Source: Listronotus oregonensis
Lineage: Eukaryota; Arthropoda; Insecta; Coleoptera; Curculionidae
Length of the DNA stretch: 64,000 bases
Direction: 5' to 3'
NCBI GenBank assembly: GCA_019359885.1
Contig: JAHBCN010003224.1
Span: forward strand, 57,425-121,424
Shown here piece by piece: positions 1 through 13,100 of the stretch (the first letter of the stretch is position 1; every line of letters starts with the position of its first letter). The position numbers and the translations under genes are program-made. The notes under the pieces are model-generated. The model was given only the letters and a program-made list of their open reading frames with translations. It ran no database searches and had not been told where the DNA came from.

Positions 1-855
1 GGAAGAATAAATAAAGATTTTTCATTTTATAACAAAATTCACCTTAGTTTTTGATCACAGTAGTATATGAAAAAAGCATCGGTATTGTTAGTTCTGCCTG
101 ATACATAGTCTTTAAATCAAATAGGTCGTCATATTTGTTTTGAAATTGTTATTTAGTTTCAGAATTTCATATTCTAAATACCTCAGTTATATGAAAACAT
201 AATGCTGTTTAATAATTTTAAGAAAAATTTCCTAAAACGTTTACAATTTACAGTAAATAAATGATTAACCATAAATCTATGTCTCTATTCAAACTAACAT
301 ATATCAAGCACTAATGATGTTTCCCTTTTTACAAGAATTGATGTACCCGTTTCTGTTTTCCTTTTCAGCCACTTTTTTGTCCATTGTGATCCTTCTCTCT
401 TGTTTTTTAACCATTTTTTTCATAAACATGGAACTAAAAAAGTGCTATTAGTAAGACTCATATGAAAATCTTTATCAAAGCTTTGGAGACGAATTTCGCC
501 ATAAATTTTACTAAAATATCTGTGTGTGTAGAACGGTGTTTTAGAAAAAAGTAGCTACTTGAAGGCATAGCTAAATAACAAAAAAAACGTTGGAAATTCT
601 GTACTGTGAGAAAATAAACATGTTCTTAAAATTATTATTATTATCAGTAGACCTAAAAAATTAAAAAAAAACTTTGTGTAACTTATAGGAAAAGTAACAT
701 TACAGAAGGCTGGGTTACTGGTTATATCACATCATCACGAAATGCTACATCTTTCCTAATAGATAGATGCACAACATGCTATTATTTTATGTGTGAGCAA
801 TCCTTTTAATTAAGAAATGAGCCATAATTAAATTACTGTTTTTTACAATTTATAG
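1..855. other. AT-rich sequence upstream of first visible zinc-finger exon
   Basis: No open frame or recognisable domain was seen on either strand. The stretch ends in a good splice acceptor (ttacaatttatag) directly before the first supported exon, so it is best read as intron or 5' untranslated sequence of the zinc-finger gene. No confident upstream exon was found. Confidence 0.5.
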
Positions 856-1189
856 GCCGAACCTATTTATACATCTGCTAATATACTAAGTAATAATGAG
901 GGAGTCGATTTCATGAGTATGGAAGATATAGAAGGCATGCAAGTTATAATAGGAGACTTTTCCAATTCTCCCATTATTCCACAAGGAGACAATTTTGAAA
1001 TTAGGCAAGAAAATCCACCAATTTTAATGACAATCAGCGGGCTAAACGTAGTCTCTCCAAGAAGTAATCAAAATGAGTCTAATATCCATATTCTTGAATC
1101 TAAGAATGGTCATGAGCAGGAAGATAGTTGTATGGATAATGTCAACATAAGGTCGGATGAAAAAATGCCTCCAAGGGGAGAACTATCAG
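856..1189 (+). CDS. Zinc-finger gene, first visible exon
   Basis: Acceptor tatag before 856 and donor cag|gtaagaa after 1189. Open throughout and ends with one base over (phase 1). The first ATG at 913 is followed by another at 919. The encoded part is acidic with no recognised domain. If 913 is the true start, 856-912 is 5' untranslated sequence. Confidence 0.75.
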
Positions 1190-4100
1190 GTAAGAACTGA
1201 TTCTGTCATGTCAGTTAGAGTTTTCGTTGATCGATTTTGTTACTTAGAGAAATTACTAATAAATGTTGAAGCAGATTTTACATAACAACTACTTTTATTC
1301 TAGTTTCTTACTCAGGATTGTTATTGATATTTTCTACCTCGCAGCTTAAGATATCATTTGTCGTAGCGTCAGTTAAATAAGACATATTTAAAATGTTAAT
1401 TCTTACATTTTTTTTAACTCTTGCTCCTATTATCATTATAGCCGAACTATGTCGGTAAGGAGAAGTGGAATTAATTATGATCTTTAGTATTCTTTTCACT
1501 TTTTGTCTACGATTGAGCGAGGGTCTTGAGCATTCTTTACTCTAAACTAAATAACAAAAAACATCGTCAGACTCGTCGTCGACGTTGCGTTTGTCGTCAA
1601 ACCAATATACAAAGGTAAAAAAAACATTTTTTAAGGTTATATATAGCCGTTTAAAATTAAAATATAGTTATATAAAATAGATAAACTTAAATAAAATTAA
1701 TGGTCAGACTCTGAAATGTCAGTGTCGTTGCGAAAGTCGTCATCCATCGATAAATCTGTTTCGCGTCGAACGCTGAGCTTGCGCGCGTCTGGCCACATTC
1801 ATATTGCGGTCTGACGACTTTTACAACAACACCAGGTCTGACCATTATTTCTATGCATGTCTATCTATTTAATATAAAGGTATGTATACACCGAAAAAAC
1901 ATACAAGAAAAAATATTTTTCTTTAGTGTAGACAGTAAAAACCCGAACAAACGCTTGTTTGTTCTTGTTCATACATGTTCGAGTAGACGTCGGTACATCA
2001 AAAGGTATGTACACACCGAAAAAACAAACAAGAACAAACATCAGCGAACAAACGTTTTTCTTCAGTGTAGACAGTTAAAACGCGAACAAACGTTTGTTTG
2101 TTCTTGTTCGCACATGTTCCAGTGGACGTCGGTACATCAAAGAAATTTTTGTTTTTATGGTCATCCATAACTATTCCAACTAGTCGAACAAGAGTAAACA
2201 AACATTTGGTTGCGCTATGTAGACAGAAAAAGCGAACAATAAACCAAAAACACATACAAAAAAAGTGAACAAGAAAGAATGTTTGTTTTTGTTTGTTTTT
2301 TCAGTGTGTACATACCTAAAGAAAAATAAATTTTGTTGTCGTCATCCATAACTTTTCCAACTGGTCAAACGAGAGTGAACAAATATTTGATTGCGCTATG
2401 TAGACAAAATAACGCAAACAATAAACAAAGAACTCATACAAACAAGGTGAACAAGAACGAATGTTTGTTCCTGTTTGTTTTTTGGTGTGTACATACCTTA
2501 ACACATCTCAGTTTTAAACGGCTAAATTCAACTTAAAAATTGATTATTTTTGACGTTTGTATATTGGTTTGACGGCGAACGCAACGCCTGTGACGGGCTT
2601 TTTATTTTTATTTAGTTACAGACAATGCGCTGTTTTTTTTTGTTTAAATTGTTGTTATTGGCGGCAATGCGACCGCGCGATCTAATCTAGCAATTGTTAT
2701 AAGTAAATATGTCCCTAACGGAATGAATAGAATGGACCAGCTAGTAATATTTTTTTTCAGATCTATTGTTTACCTCATTTTTTACAAGGGGGTCGTTCAT
2801 AAAATACGTTTACATAACAGGGGGGAGGGAGTATCTTATTGTGATAAGATGTGACAAGAGAGGACGGGGGGTCTAAGAAAAAGTGACCTTCGCAGTTCAT
2901 AAAACAATTCTTCTTTAATGTTTTTTCTTGATTTTTCAATTTTTTTTTTCTGTCACGATAGAAAGTCATTTGTATTTAATGTGTACATATATAGGGTCTT
3001 CATTAATGTCCGTAAAGCACGTGACCAAAAATGTTGCGGGTTGCCTATTCAGAGGTTGCACAAAATTGAATCAAATATACCTAGAACTATTTATGGGCGT
3101 CGATTATATCGATTTTTAAATGTCAAAAACTTTTTTTTATGGTTAGAAAATTTACCATTTATTATTTTTTCAAGTAATCGTTATTTAAACCACATTATTA
3201 CAGTCTTTTTGAATAATTTTTGCATGCATTTTGTTTTGAGTCTCTTGTTTTGGTAGGAAAAATGTTGGGTTTAGGGAAGATCTGTTATAATTCTTATTAT
3301 ATCTTTGGATTTTCGGTAATTTAAACTTAATAGGAAAATTTAAGTCACGTTAACTCGTAGTTCACACAGTTTGTTTAAATTAATTAAATTAAAACTCCTT
3401 GACTTAGATTTATTTGTACATTGGTGATAAGTTACACTACATAAGTGTTACACATCAATTATTACATAACAAAAGAAATTGGGATGAAACAATCCAAAAA
3501 AAATTCCATTATTTAAACATTATTACAGTAATCAAAAATAAAGTTTCAATAAAGGTATAGTTCGGTATTTCTGACTATTAACATAACTCGACAAATGAAA
3601 CCAAGCTTTGTCAGAGAAGAAAGTACGATCCAAAACATTATTACTGTTAAGAATTTCATTAAACCATTGGCAAAACTGCACTTTGGAAAATCTGGTGAAA
3701 GGAGTTCTTGCAATATTGTGACCTTATATGGATGCATTTCCAGTTTTTTGGTTAGTGCTTTATGGCAAGTACCAACAGACATTCCTAAAAAAAATGTATG
3801 GCACTGTAAACATAAATTTCAATTTTTATAATATATATAAATAATATCCTTACCGGTCTGAGTAGACAACTTCTCCACCGATTTGTTAGAACTGTATATA
3901 ATCAAGAACAGGTTCTGTAAGCATGGTAGGCCTTCCAGTGGACTTTCCCTTACAAATGCAATTCTTGTTTTCAAAGCGATTAATTAGCACATGCCTGTGA
4001 TGAATAACTGTTTCGTACTCAACAAGATTGTCAGCAAACCTTTCGCTAAATTGGTCCGTGCAATTTTGAAGAGAATATGACCAAGTTACTCATTACGAGT

Positions 4101-7100
4101 TGCACTTCTAAAATGTGCCATTATTATAAACGCATCTTGTTCCGCAGTCCACATTTTAAACGGTGTCTAAAAGTAAAAAAAAGTTTTATTTACATAACCT
4201 CAATAACAAAAAAACATGTAACTTACCTTTAAACCAACGCCAACTGTCAAATAGAGCTTGCTGTGTTGACAAGCCTAATTTTGCCTCATAAAAGGTGTGT
4301 TCTTTTGACCATTAACCTGCACTGATTCTGATTTTTTCGGAATTTTAGCATTTTAGGTGGTTATTATAATCAGTAATTTTGATTAACACATTTTCCGCTT
4401 TGTTCGGAGTTTAGAAACTAGTAAATGGTCACATAAAAAAAATAAATGCAGGCAAAATTTATGAACTTTTTCCAACTTTGCAACATTGTTAATAAAAAAG
4501 AAACCAAGCAGTGGAGTCACTATTTAACAAACCAAAATCGCGTAGTCATGTGGTTTACGGACATTAATGAAGACACTGTATAAGTATTTTGATGTATACA
4601 TTGTTGTTACAATAGCTTAAAACAACTAATCATATTTACTTATGTTTGTTTCTGCACCGGCACTAGTAGTGTGGTTGGTCTGACAGTGTCTCTGCAGAAC
4701 TGACTATTTATAGGGGGCGGTCCAGCTTTTGTCACGTAATAATTATAGTGGGATCGCAAAGAGTGTTACGAAGGGGAGGGAGGTGGACAAAACTGATGAA
4801 ATTCAGCGCGACGTAGTTTTAAACAGCCCCAAAGTATTTTAATTTTTAAATTTTTTTAGGTCAAGAGAGTATGGGTAGTGCGAGCGACCTAACTTGGAAT
4901 CAGATACAGCATTATCAAGATCAAGGTAATATGTGTTTTGAAAATAACTCTTGGGACAGCAGTAACGAAATGCATCCATATGTTGACGATCGTAACAAGA
5001 TAGGTGAGCATGACAACTTTTTCACATTTAGGAAAGCTACCATTCTTTAGAACAGGTTTTCTTCCGAACCACTATATGTATGAAAAAAAATATATATCTT
5101 TTTCTAAGATGGTATGCTTCAACTAAAATTTAAAATTTTAAATAGCACCCTGTGTATATTTTTAGCCTATCTGATCCGCCTCTAAATTCTCTTTTTAATC
5201 ATAGCCGCTTTCCAGCCTGCCGTTTTGTGCACGCAACGAAGCACCTGTGCGCCTATATTCTCCAAGCTGACGTTCCAGCTATGTTTTTTGACTTTGCGTC
5301 CGACGCGCAATAACTGCTTTCCCCTTTCCCCTGAAGGACCTACCTTTCATTTCGTGTTCGAAGCCCAAGAAACGTTTTTAAAGGTTAGGTAAAAGTAAAT
5401 TCGTTTCGTCACGTTCCATGTGGCTTTTAAAGCAATTAAGCTCATGCGCTTCAAACGCAGAACAGATGGCAGCTGGAAAGCGACTCATGTATCACACTTG
5501 TTTACTATATTAAATAATTTATCAGAACCAGCATAAAGAACTGACTTTTTTTGAAAAAATGCAAAATTATACATATCGACATTTCTCTATGATAATTGTT
5601 TAGTTCAACTTTGTGTTATGGGTTTAATTATCAATTAATACCGGACAAAGAAAAAACAACATAGACAATTTGTTGAAACTAAAAGAAGAGAGTATTTTAG
5701 TAGATTAATGGAGAAATCAAAAAATAAGAATAAAAATTCGTGGGAAATAATCAATAAATTACGAAATAACGAACCAACTCGTAGAACAAACATTGAACTT
5801 GACAACAATGGCTCAAAAATAGATTCTCCAAAAGAGATAGCAGATCTTTTAATACATATTTTATAGAAGAACCAAAAGTTATTTCTAAACAAATTTCAGA
5901 AAGTAATCCGCACTCTAATTTATGCGGAATTTGTAGCAATCCTAATTCAATGGTGATTATTCCTTTTGCAGAGGCTGAAATGTTTAAGATATTCTCAAAA
6001 TAAAAAATAAACCCTCTGTAGGACCTGATGGAATGCCATTCAAAATAATAAAGGAGGTTTCTCCCAAACTTGTTACTCCATTGGTTCATCTGGTAAACCT
6101 CTCTTTTGAAACCGGTGTCTTTCCTGATTCTCTTAAATTGTCGAGAGTGGTTCCCATTCCCAAAAATGCTGCAAAGAACAACATAAAGAGTTATCGTGGA
6201 ATATCCATTACGTCTGTGATCTCAAAGGTTTTTGAGTATTGTATGTTGGAAAGATTGAACTGTTTTGCCACTAAATACAAACTAATTCCTGAAGAACAGC
6301 ATGGCTATAGTGAAGGCAAGATATGCAGACCGCTTCGACGGGCTCTATAGTGGTATTCTGGATGACCTCTCTAATGGGCGCTGTCCGGTGGCTATTTTCT
6401 GTGACTTGAGTCGCGCTTTTGACTGTGTCCTCATGACAGACTACTTAGGAAGCTCGAAGCATGTGAATAGAGGCAGTTCTTGACTGGTTCCGATCATACT
6501 TGCACGATAGAGAGCAATACACTGAAGTTCGTGACAATGAAAACTATAAATTTCAAACTTTTCAATCGGAACGACTTAAAGTGGAGATGGGAGTGCCTCA
6601 GGGAGGAATATTATCCCCAATACTGTTTTCATTGTACCTAGCGGATCTTGTCACTTCGTTGTCAGATTACAAAATTACCCTTTACGCTGATGACGCAACA
6701 ATTCTAGTCTCTGAGGATTCAGCTGAAACCACCAAATCCTGTGAAAAAATGCTCTCAAAGCTTGTGGATTGGTTTACTGCCAATGGGCTTTTCTTGAATG
6801 CATCGAAAACGCAATTTTTGATATTTCATCACAGGCAAAGGCAAATTAACATTACGGAAATAAGGATGCAGCAACTAGCAGTAATAAAGAGACAGGATCA
6901 TGCGCGCTTCTTGGGAGTATGGTTGCAGGACACCTTTAATTGGGGAATCCACACTGATAAACTGTTAGGAAAAATTAATACGGCAATCTTTCAGATCAGG
7001 TGCTTAAGACCTGTTTGAGTGTGCAGCAATTAAAATCTCTCTATTTTGCTGAGGTGCAGTCTCGACTTACGTACGGCATACTGCTTTGGGGATGTTCGCC

Positions 7101-10100
7101 GCAGGCTGTTCGTGTTTTCCTGTGTCAGAAACGAGCTGTTAGGGTTATGCTTAACAAATCAAAAAGGGAATCTTGTCGAAGTTTGTTTAGAGAACTTCAG
7201 ATCATGCCACTGGCATGCCTTTATATGATAGAAGCAGCATGCCATGTGTTTGAAACATGAATTCACTGCTTGCACATGCCAACACTCACACACATAACAC
7301 CAGAAATAAATCAAGTTTAGTGCTTCCACAATCACAGTATGATGTGGTCCACAAAGGTCCGATGCTTATGGGCATTGAGTATATAACCACCTTTCTAAGG
7401 TTCTTCGACAGCAAGTTGAATATAGGCATTTTAGAAGAAAAACTAAATTGTTTTTAAAGAGAAAATGTATTACACCATAGACGAGTTTCCTTTCGGATGA
7501 AGTAACATGACACTCTTTCTTTTGTGATGTTTTGAAATTTGTTGAACAGATTGTATTTTGTTATTTTATTTCAGTTTTTTTTTGTGACATGTTTTATATC
7601 TTTTTGTAAAGATCTATAAACGAATTTAAATAAATAAAAATAAAAAAATAAAAATTAAAATTTTGTTGTACCAAAAACATTATTGAAGTTACGTATCTTG
7701 CATTTTAAGATATGAAGCATTAAAAAAATATATTTCCAAAATTTAAAAAATTAACCTTTTTTTTTAATATCGCCGTAGATTGAACATCCTTTAAGGGTTT
7801 AAATTTTCAAGATTTTTTCAAAGAGTAAACTTTAATTTTAGTTTATCGTTATTGTTTTTTCTTTGTATATTATTATTATTATTCTTAATATATGAGCTTC
7901 AAATATATTTAGACTTTTGAGTTGTTGCCAGGACAATATCTGATACAATTAAAAGGAAGCCACACAAAAAGTTAATTGTGATGTGTTAATTTTTAAATTT
8001 ATTCTTCCTTTTAGATATTAGCACTGTTGATGTAGCAGCATTAAAAGATGAAGATTCAAAGGAAACAATTGTCAAGCTTCCCGTAGAAAAATGCAAAAGA
8101 CCAAGACCTATCAGTTTAGACATTAACAGGAAAAAGCCAAAAAAGTTAGTTATTAAGCCGAAACGACAGAAACGAGAAACACATACTACCTTTGATAATG
8201 TCTTTACGAATAAACTTAAGATGGAAAATATTGAGGACAATCCTGATGATGCTGGTTTGGGTATGTTTATTAATAGTAAAAATAATGATAATAATATTAG
8301 TATGTTTATTAACAGCTTTCAGCATAAGAAAAATTAAAATTAACAATAAAATTCTATGTAAGGACATATATTAAGAACATTTATTTATAAAAGTATTAAA
8401 ATTTCCGGAAATTTTTATGTTCTTTGGTGGTTTATTGTAAAATATAAAAAATTTTTGGAAAAAATTATGTTGATCAAATGTTCTATGATTTGTCCGTAAA
8501 AAACTGTTTTTACTCTTTTTGAATCTCTTTATCACAGGAAAAATTTCTTCCCTATAGCTCAAATATCTATTTGAAATTCAGGTAGTAGTTGCAAACCTGG
8601 GATGTAGGAGGGTGACGCATTTCTTCTTTAAAGCAGCCTTTATAACATCAGCTGTATGCACTGACGCGTTGTCATCCAATAAACGAAAATCTGTTGCCAC
8701 TTTTCCCAGTCTTTCTTGTTAATAGCGTCTCATGTACAGTATAAGATGTGTAGAGCTGCTTAGTTCTCTGCATTTACAGTAGGGTTCGTTTCTTTAAAGT
8801 AAGTTAACAAAATTGCCTGGGAATCGCAGAAAATAGTAGTCACAACCTTTTTGTCTTCTTTCTCATATTTTTTTTTCTTCATTGACTTCTTTGGTCTTAT
8901 TAGGACACCATAGTCTCATCTCCAGTGACACTTAAACAACAGTCCATTTGTACGTTTCTCTGAAGGTTCTAGACAAAGTTGTATTTTGAATAAAAACTTC
9001 TTCTCGGACTTCCATTATCTTTATTTAATTTTTTCACAACGTTTCGAACAGTAAGTATCTCTGATTGTTTTTAAGTGAATGACTCACGTTTAAAAAAAAA
9101 ATGTTTTAATAAATAAAATAAATTTCTATATTAAAATACTATTTGTCGTTAATTCAGCCTTAAATGAGCTAAATTAAGTTGAAAAATGTGTGCTACTAAA
9201 AAACCTAATAAAAATTATTTTTCAGGTTATGTTTAAAAAAACTTTTTGACTTATTTTCATGTGTGGTATACGTCCTAAAATTATTGCACGCTAGATTTGA
9301 TACATTGTGTATATCACGGGACTAAAGTGTTTTAGTCCCTTGGGTTGTTGTTACCTAAGGGAGCAGCTCAAAAGTCCACTTGTCACACCAAATCAGTCAC
9401 TTTAGTCTCTTTTTAAGTAACATGTATACCATTATTACAAAATTATGTAACATTATGTAATGGAAAAATTCATTTATTCCCAAATCTTGACAAGTCCGAT
9501 AAGCTGTGGCTACATAGCTTGAGTGATGAATAAAGATGACTTTACTTTACTTTTTTACTTGAAGTATCTGGAAAAACACAAGATCTTACATGATAGACAG
9601 TATGGATTCCGTCACAGAAGATCCACAGCTGATCTTTTTGCCTTTGTCTTACACAACTGAAACAAGTTCTTTGAGTGTCTTGGTAAATCCCACTTTGTTG
9701 CTCTCGACATATCCAAAGCTATCAATCAGGTCTAGCATGATGGGCTACTTAACAACTTCCCTCTTCCACCTAAGCTTTGCTCTTGGCTGTACAGTTTCTT
9801 TTCTACGACATATATCAGTTACTGTAGATGGTGATTCTTCCAGCTTCTACCAAATTAATGCTGGAGTGCCCCAGGGTTAGTGCTGGCACCCACGCTGTTT
9901 CTTCTCTCATTCATAGTTTTGCTGACGATAGTACCCTCCACTCTAGTATTCAATTTCTTAAGCCACCAGGTAATTTGGATTTGGAAAACAAGCGCAGGTC
10001 AATGCAGATATCTCTTTCACAGGACTTATCTTATATTTGGGAGCCAAAAATCTTGTTCAGTTTAATGCCTCGAAAACACAGTCATGTTCGCTGTCGCGAG

Positions 10101-13100
10101 AAAAGTCTGCCAATGCTCATCCGTTACATATGATCGGCCAAGTTTTGCAGAACAAAGAGTTGTTTAATCTTGTTAAATAATTATTATTGTTATATGTTAT
10201 GTTTTATTTTAATTTTTAATGTTTGATGGATGACATGCCACTATTTTATTTTATTTTATTTTATGACATTTGCAAATAACTTAACATATTTATTTTTTAT
10301 GACTATGTTTAATTTGTATGCGATTTTATTTGTGTTAGCTTTTCACACTTTTATTTAAATTCTAGAAAAATATGTTTATTTTTCAGCTTTGTCAATAAGA
10401 TTGTTTACCATCTTCAGACAATAAAGCATTTTTGAGTTGAGTTGAGTTAATCTTGTCGGCGTTGATTGATTGATTGATTGATAAAGTAAATACACAAGTT
10501 GAGGTTTTGTCCGCCTCGACACTGCAGCCTACAGGGCTTGTTGTATCTCTTGTGTATTTGTTTCAGTTAAAAAAGGTTTGACACCTTAGACAGGTGTAGT
10601 AGCCCTTTTACTGTTCTTTTCTGGTCTCCAGCCTCCTGGTGGTTGGTGTCCACCATGAGGTTTTGATTTGTTCTCCAGTATGTAAGTGCAGGGCACTCAT
10701 ATATGATGTGAGAGGCTGCCTCTTCCTCTTCGTCACATAGTCTGCAAATGGGTTCTTCTCTATAGATGCCCATAGTGTGCATATGTTTTCTTAGGGTGCA
10801 GTGTCCGGTTATTAATCCTGTCACTATCCTAATCTGATTCCTATTTAGTTTTAGTAGTTCACTTGTCAATGCTTTCGATGGTGAGTCCAGCATTGATTTA
10901 CTGTGATTTTGCCTTGGAATGTGGTTCCAGTATGACTGATGTTGTGTTTGAATCCACCGAGTCATGTAGCCACGAACCGGGCTTTTGGTATTCCAAAACA
11001 GGTTCAGGACCCACAAACATTGCTGCGGAGCCTCGCCTGGCCAGGGAGTCTGCATTTTCATTGCCCTGTATTCCCTGTGTCCTGGCACCCAGGAAAGTGT
11101 AACTTTGTTGTGGTTAGCCAGGTTTAGGAGGCATTGCAGACAGTTCCAAACCAACCTTGAGTTGACTTGTTGGGATGCCAAAGCTTTTATGGCCGCTTGA
11201 CTATCAGAGAAGATAGTAATGTCCCTGCCCTTATATCTCCTCCTCAAGTTCTCTCGCAGACAAAGTTCAATGGCATATATTTCCGCCTGGAAAACAGTGG
11301 CAAACTTATCTTGGATTGGGGCGCCAAAACTCTTGTTTAGTTTAATGCCTTGAAAACACAGTCATGTCGGCTGTTGTGAAAAAAGTCTGCCAATGCACAT
11401 CCGTTACATATGAGCGGCCAAGTTCTTGCAGAACAAAGAGTTGTTTAATCTTGTCGGCGTCACTTTTAAGAATAACCTCAACTGGCACAAACACATTACA
11501 TCCATAGCCTTGGCATCTTGAATTCCTCTTTTGAGCCAGAAGGCATTTCTTTTTTTCGAATCTGTATACTCTGCATGTATCCCAAATCAGACCCTCTTTA
11601 GAATATTGTTCTCATGTCCACTACACTTTGCATTTTGGACTCCATTCAAAGAAAAGCCGTTCGTCTTATTAATGATCCCACGATTACAGAAAAGCTCCCT
11701 CTTCTTGCCCACCGTCAAGCTGTAGGGGATCTGTCGCTCTTCTATAGGTATTTTTACGGCTTCTACTCAGAGGAGTTGGCCAGTATAATTCCTTCTCTGG
11801 CAGCTCCTAACAGAGCAACACGTAGTGCAACTTTTATGCATCCTTTTACAGTTCGATTAGAGAGGCAACTTCCCACTTTGTCGTTCCTTCATCCTAGAGT
11901 GTCAAGACCTGCTGCCCGCAGAAGTTTTTCCTTCTCCCAATCTTCAAATATTTAAGTCCCGTGTAAACAAACTCCCTCTCACCACACTTAAGACACCCAC
12001 GGTACGTTAGTACTTAAGCATCAGCCTTCGTGGACTGATCAAGATATGAAAAAAAAAATTAATGCCATTTATATTTAAAGTGTCTCTTTTTACTTATTGT
12101 ATAAACTTTACATTTGTGAAGAAAGTATTACTTTACTCACTTTTTCAATAAATAATTGTTTTAGAACCTGCTGATGAAACGGACAATAAGGATGACATAA
12201 AATCAGATCAGAAACCGCCGGTTCTCAACATATGCAAAGCCTGTGACAAAATTTTTAAAACGAAAAAAGAATTAAAAGTTCACAACAATGAATACCATAA
12301 AAGGGAAAGGATAAAACTTACGAAATGTCAAATTTGTGATGAAACTTTTGATATAGAGCATAAATTTAATGAACACTTAAAGATACATCCTTTGGAATGC
12401 AGAATGTGTGGAAAATTATTTTACAGGTATGGTCATGTCCAAAAAAGGACCTTATAATAAGTGAGAAGAAAATGTTTTTTTAACAAAACCATAAATTTAT
12501 AAATTAATATTTACCGAAATTAGGAAATATGATCTGTGGGTTTAAAATGCGTCAGAATCGAATAAGTTTCCGATGTTTCTCCTTCAATTATAGATTTTCT
12601 TACTATTTTTTAAAAGTTAGCCGGGCAGTATCTTCCTTTATATTGAATGAGGCGCTTCAGAAAATATTTGAAGTCTGGTGCAGTTTAAATCGGGCAATAT
12701 TATACAGTGACCGCCAAAAAGTTGGACACATATGGAAAAAAAAGCATTAAAAAACCTTTTTTGACAGTCGCCTCTGCTTATCCAGTACCCTAAAAATCGA
12801 TACTGACGTTCGACTCATGTAAGTAATAATACAGGTAAATCTGTTAAAAAACACTTTAAATCTACTCAGACAAAGTAGAAAAAGACTTTGCATAAAGGTA
12901 GGTCTCACCACATCCTGTGCAAAAATGTGAAGGGGGGCGTTAAAAACCACAAAAGACAGGCATTATTTGGGCAACCGAATATGAGCCCACAAGAATATAT
13001 CAATCAACCAATCTCGGGTTATACAAGCTTGTAGAAGGAACAAGACTTGTGGGAGGATTGGTATAAAAAAATGGGAGATTAGACACAAAAATCCCAGGGA

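Larger units (their letters stand above)
2785..4835. mobile_element. Older TIR element split by a mariner-like insertion
   Basis: The left end reads gggggtcgttcataaaatac and the right end, on the opposite strand, has the related ggggctgtttaaaactacgt. Each is followed inward by a G-rich or C-rich stretch (ggggagggag). This TIR type is common in insect MITEs. A mariner-like element (2994-4578) sits inside. The outer boundaries are approximate because the ends have diverged. Confidence 0.55.

Noticed and set aside
1853..2536. Overlapping open frames on both strands at 1.85-2.5 kb
   Set aside because: They are by-products of the repetitive foldback units; no codon or domain signal.
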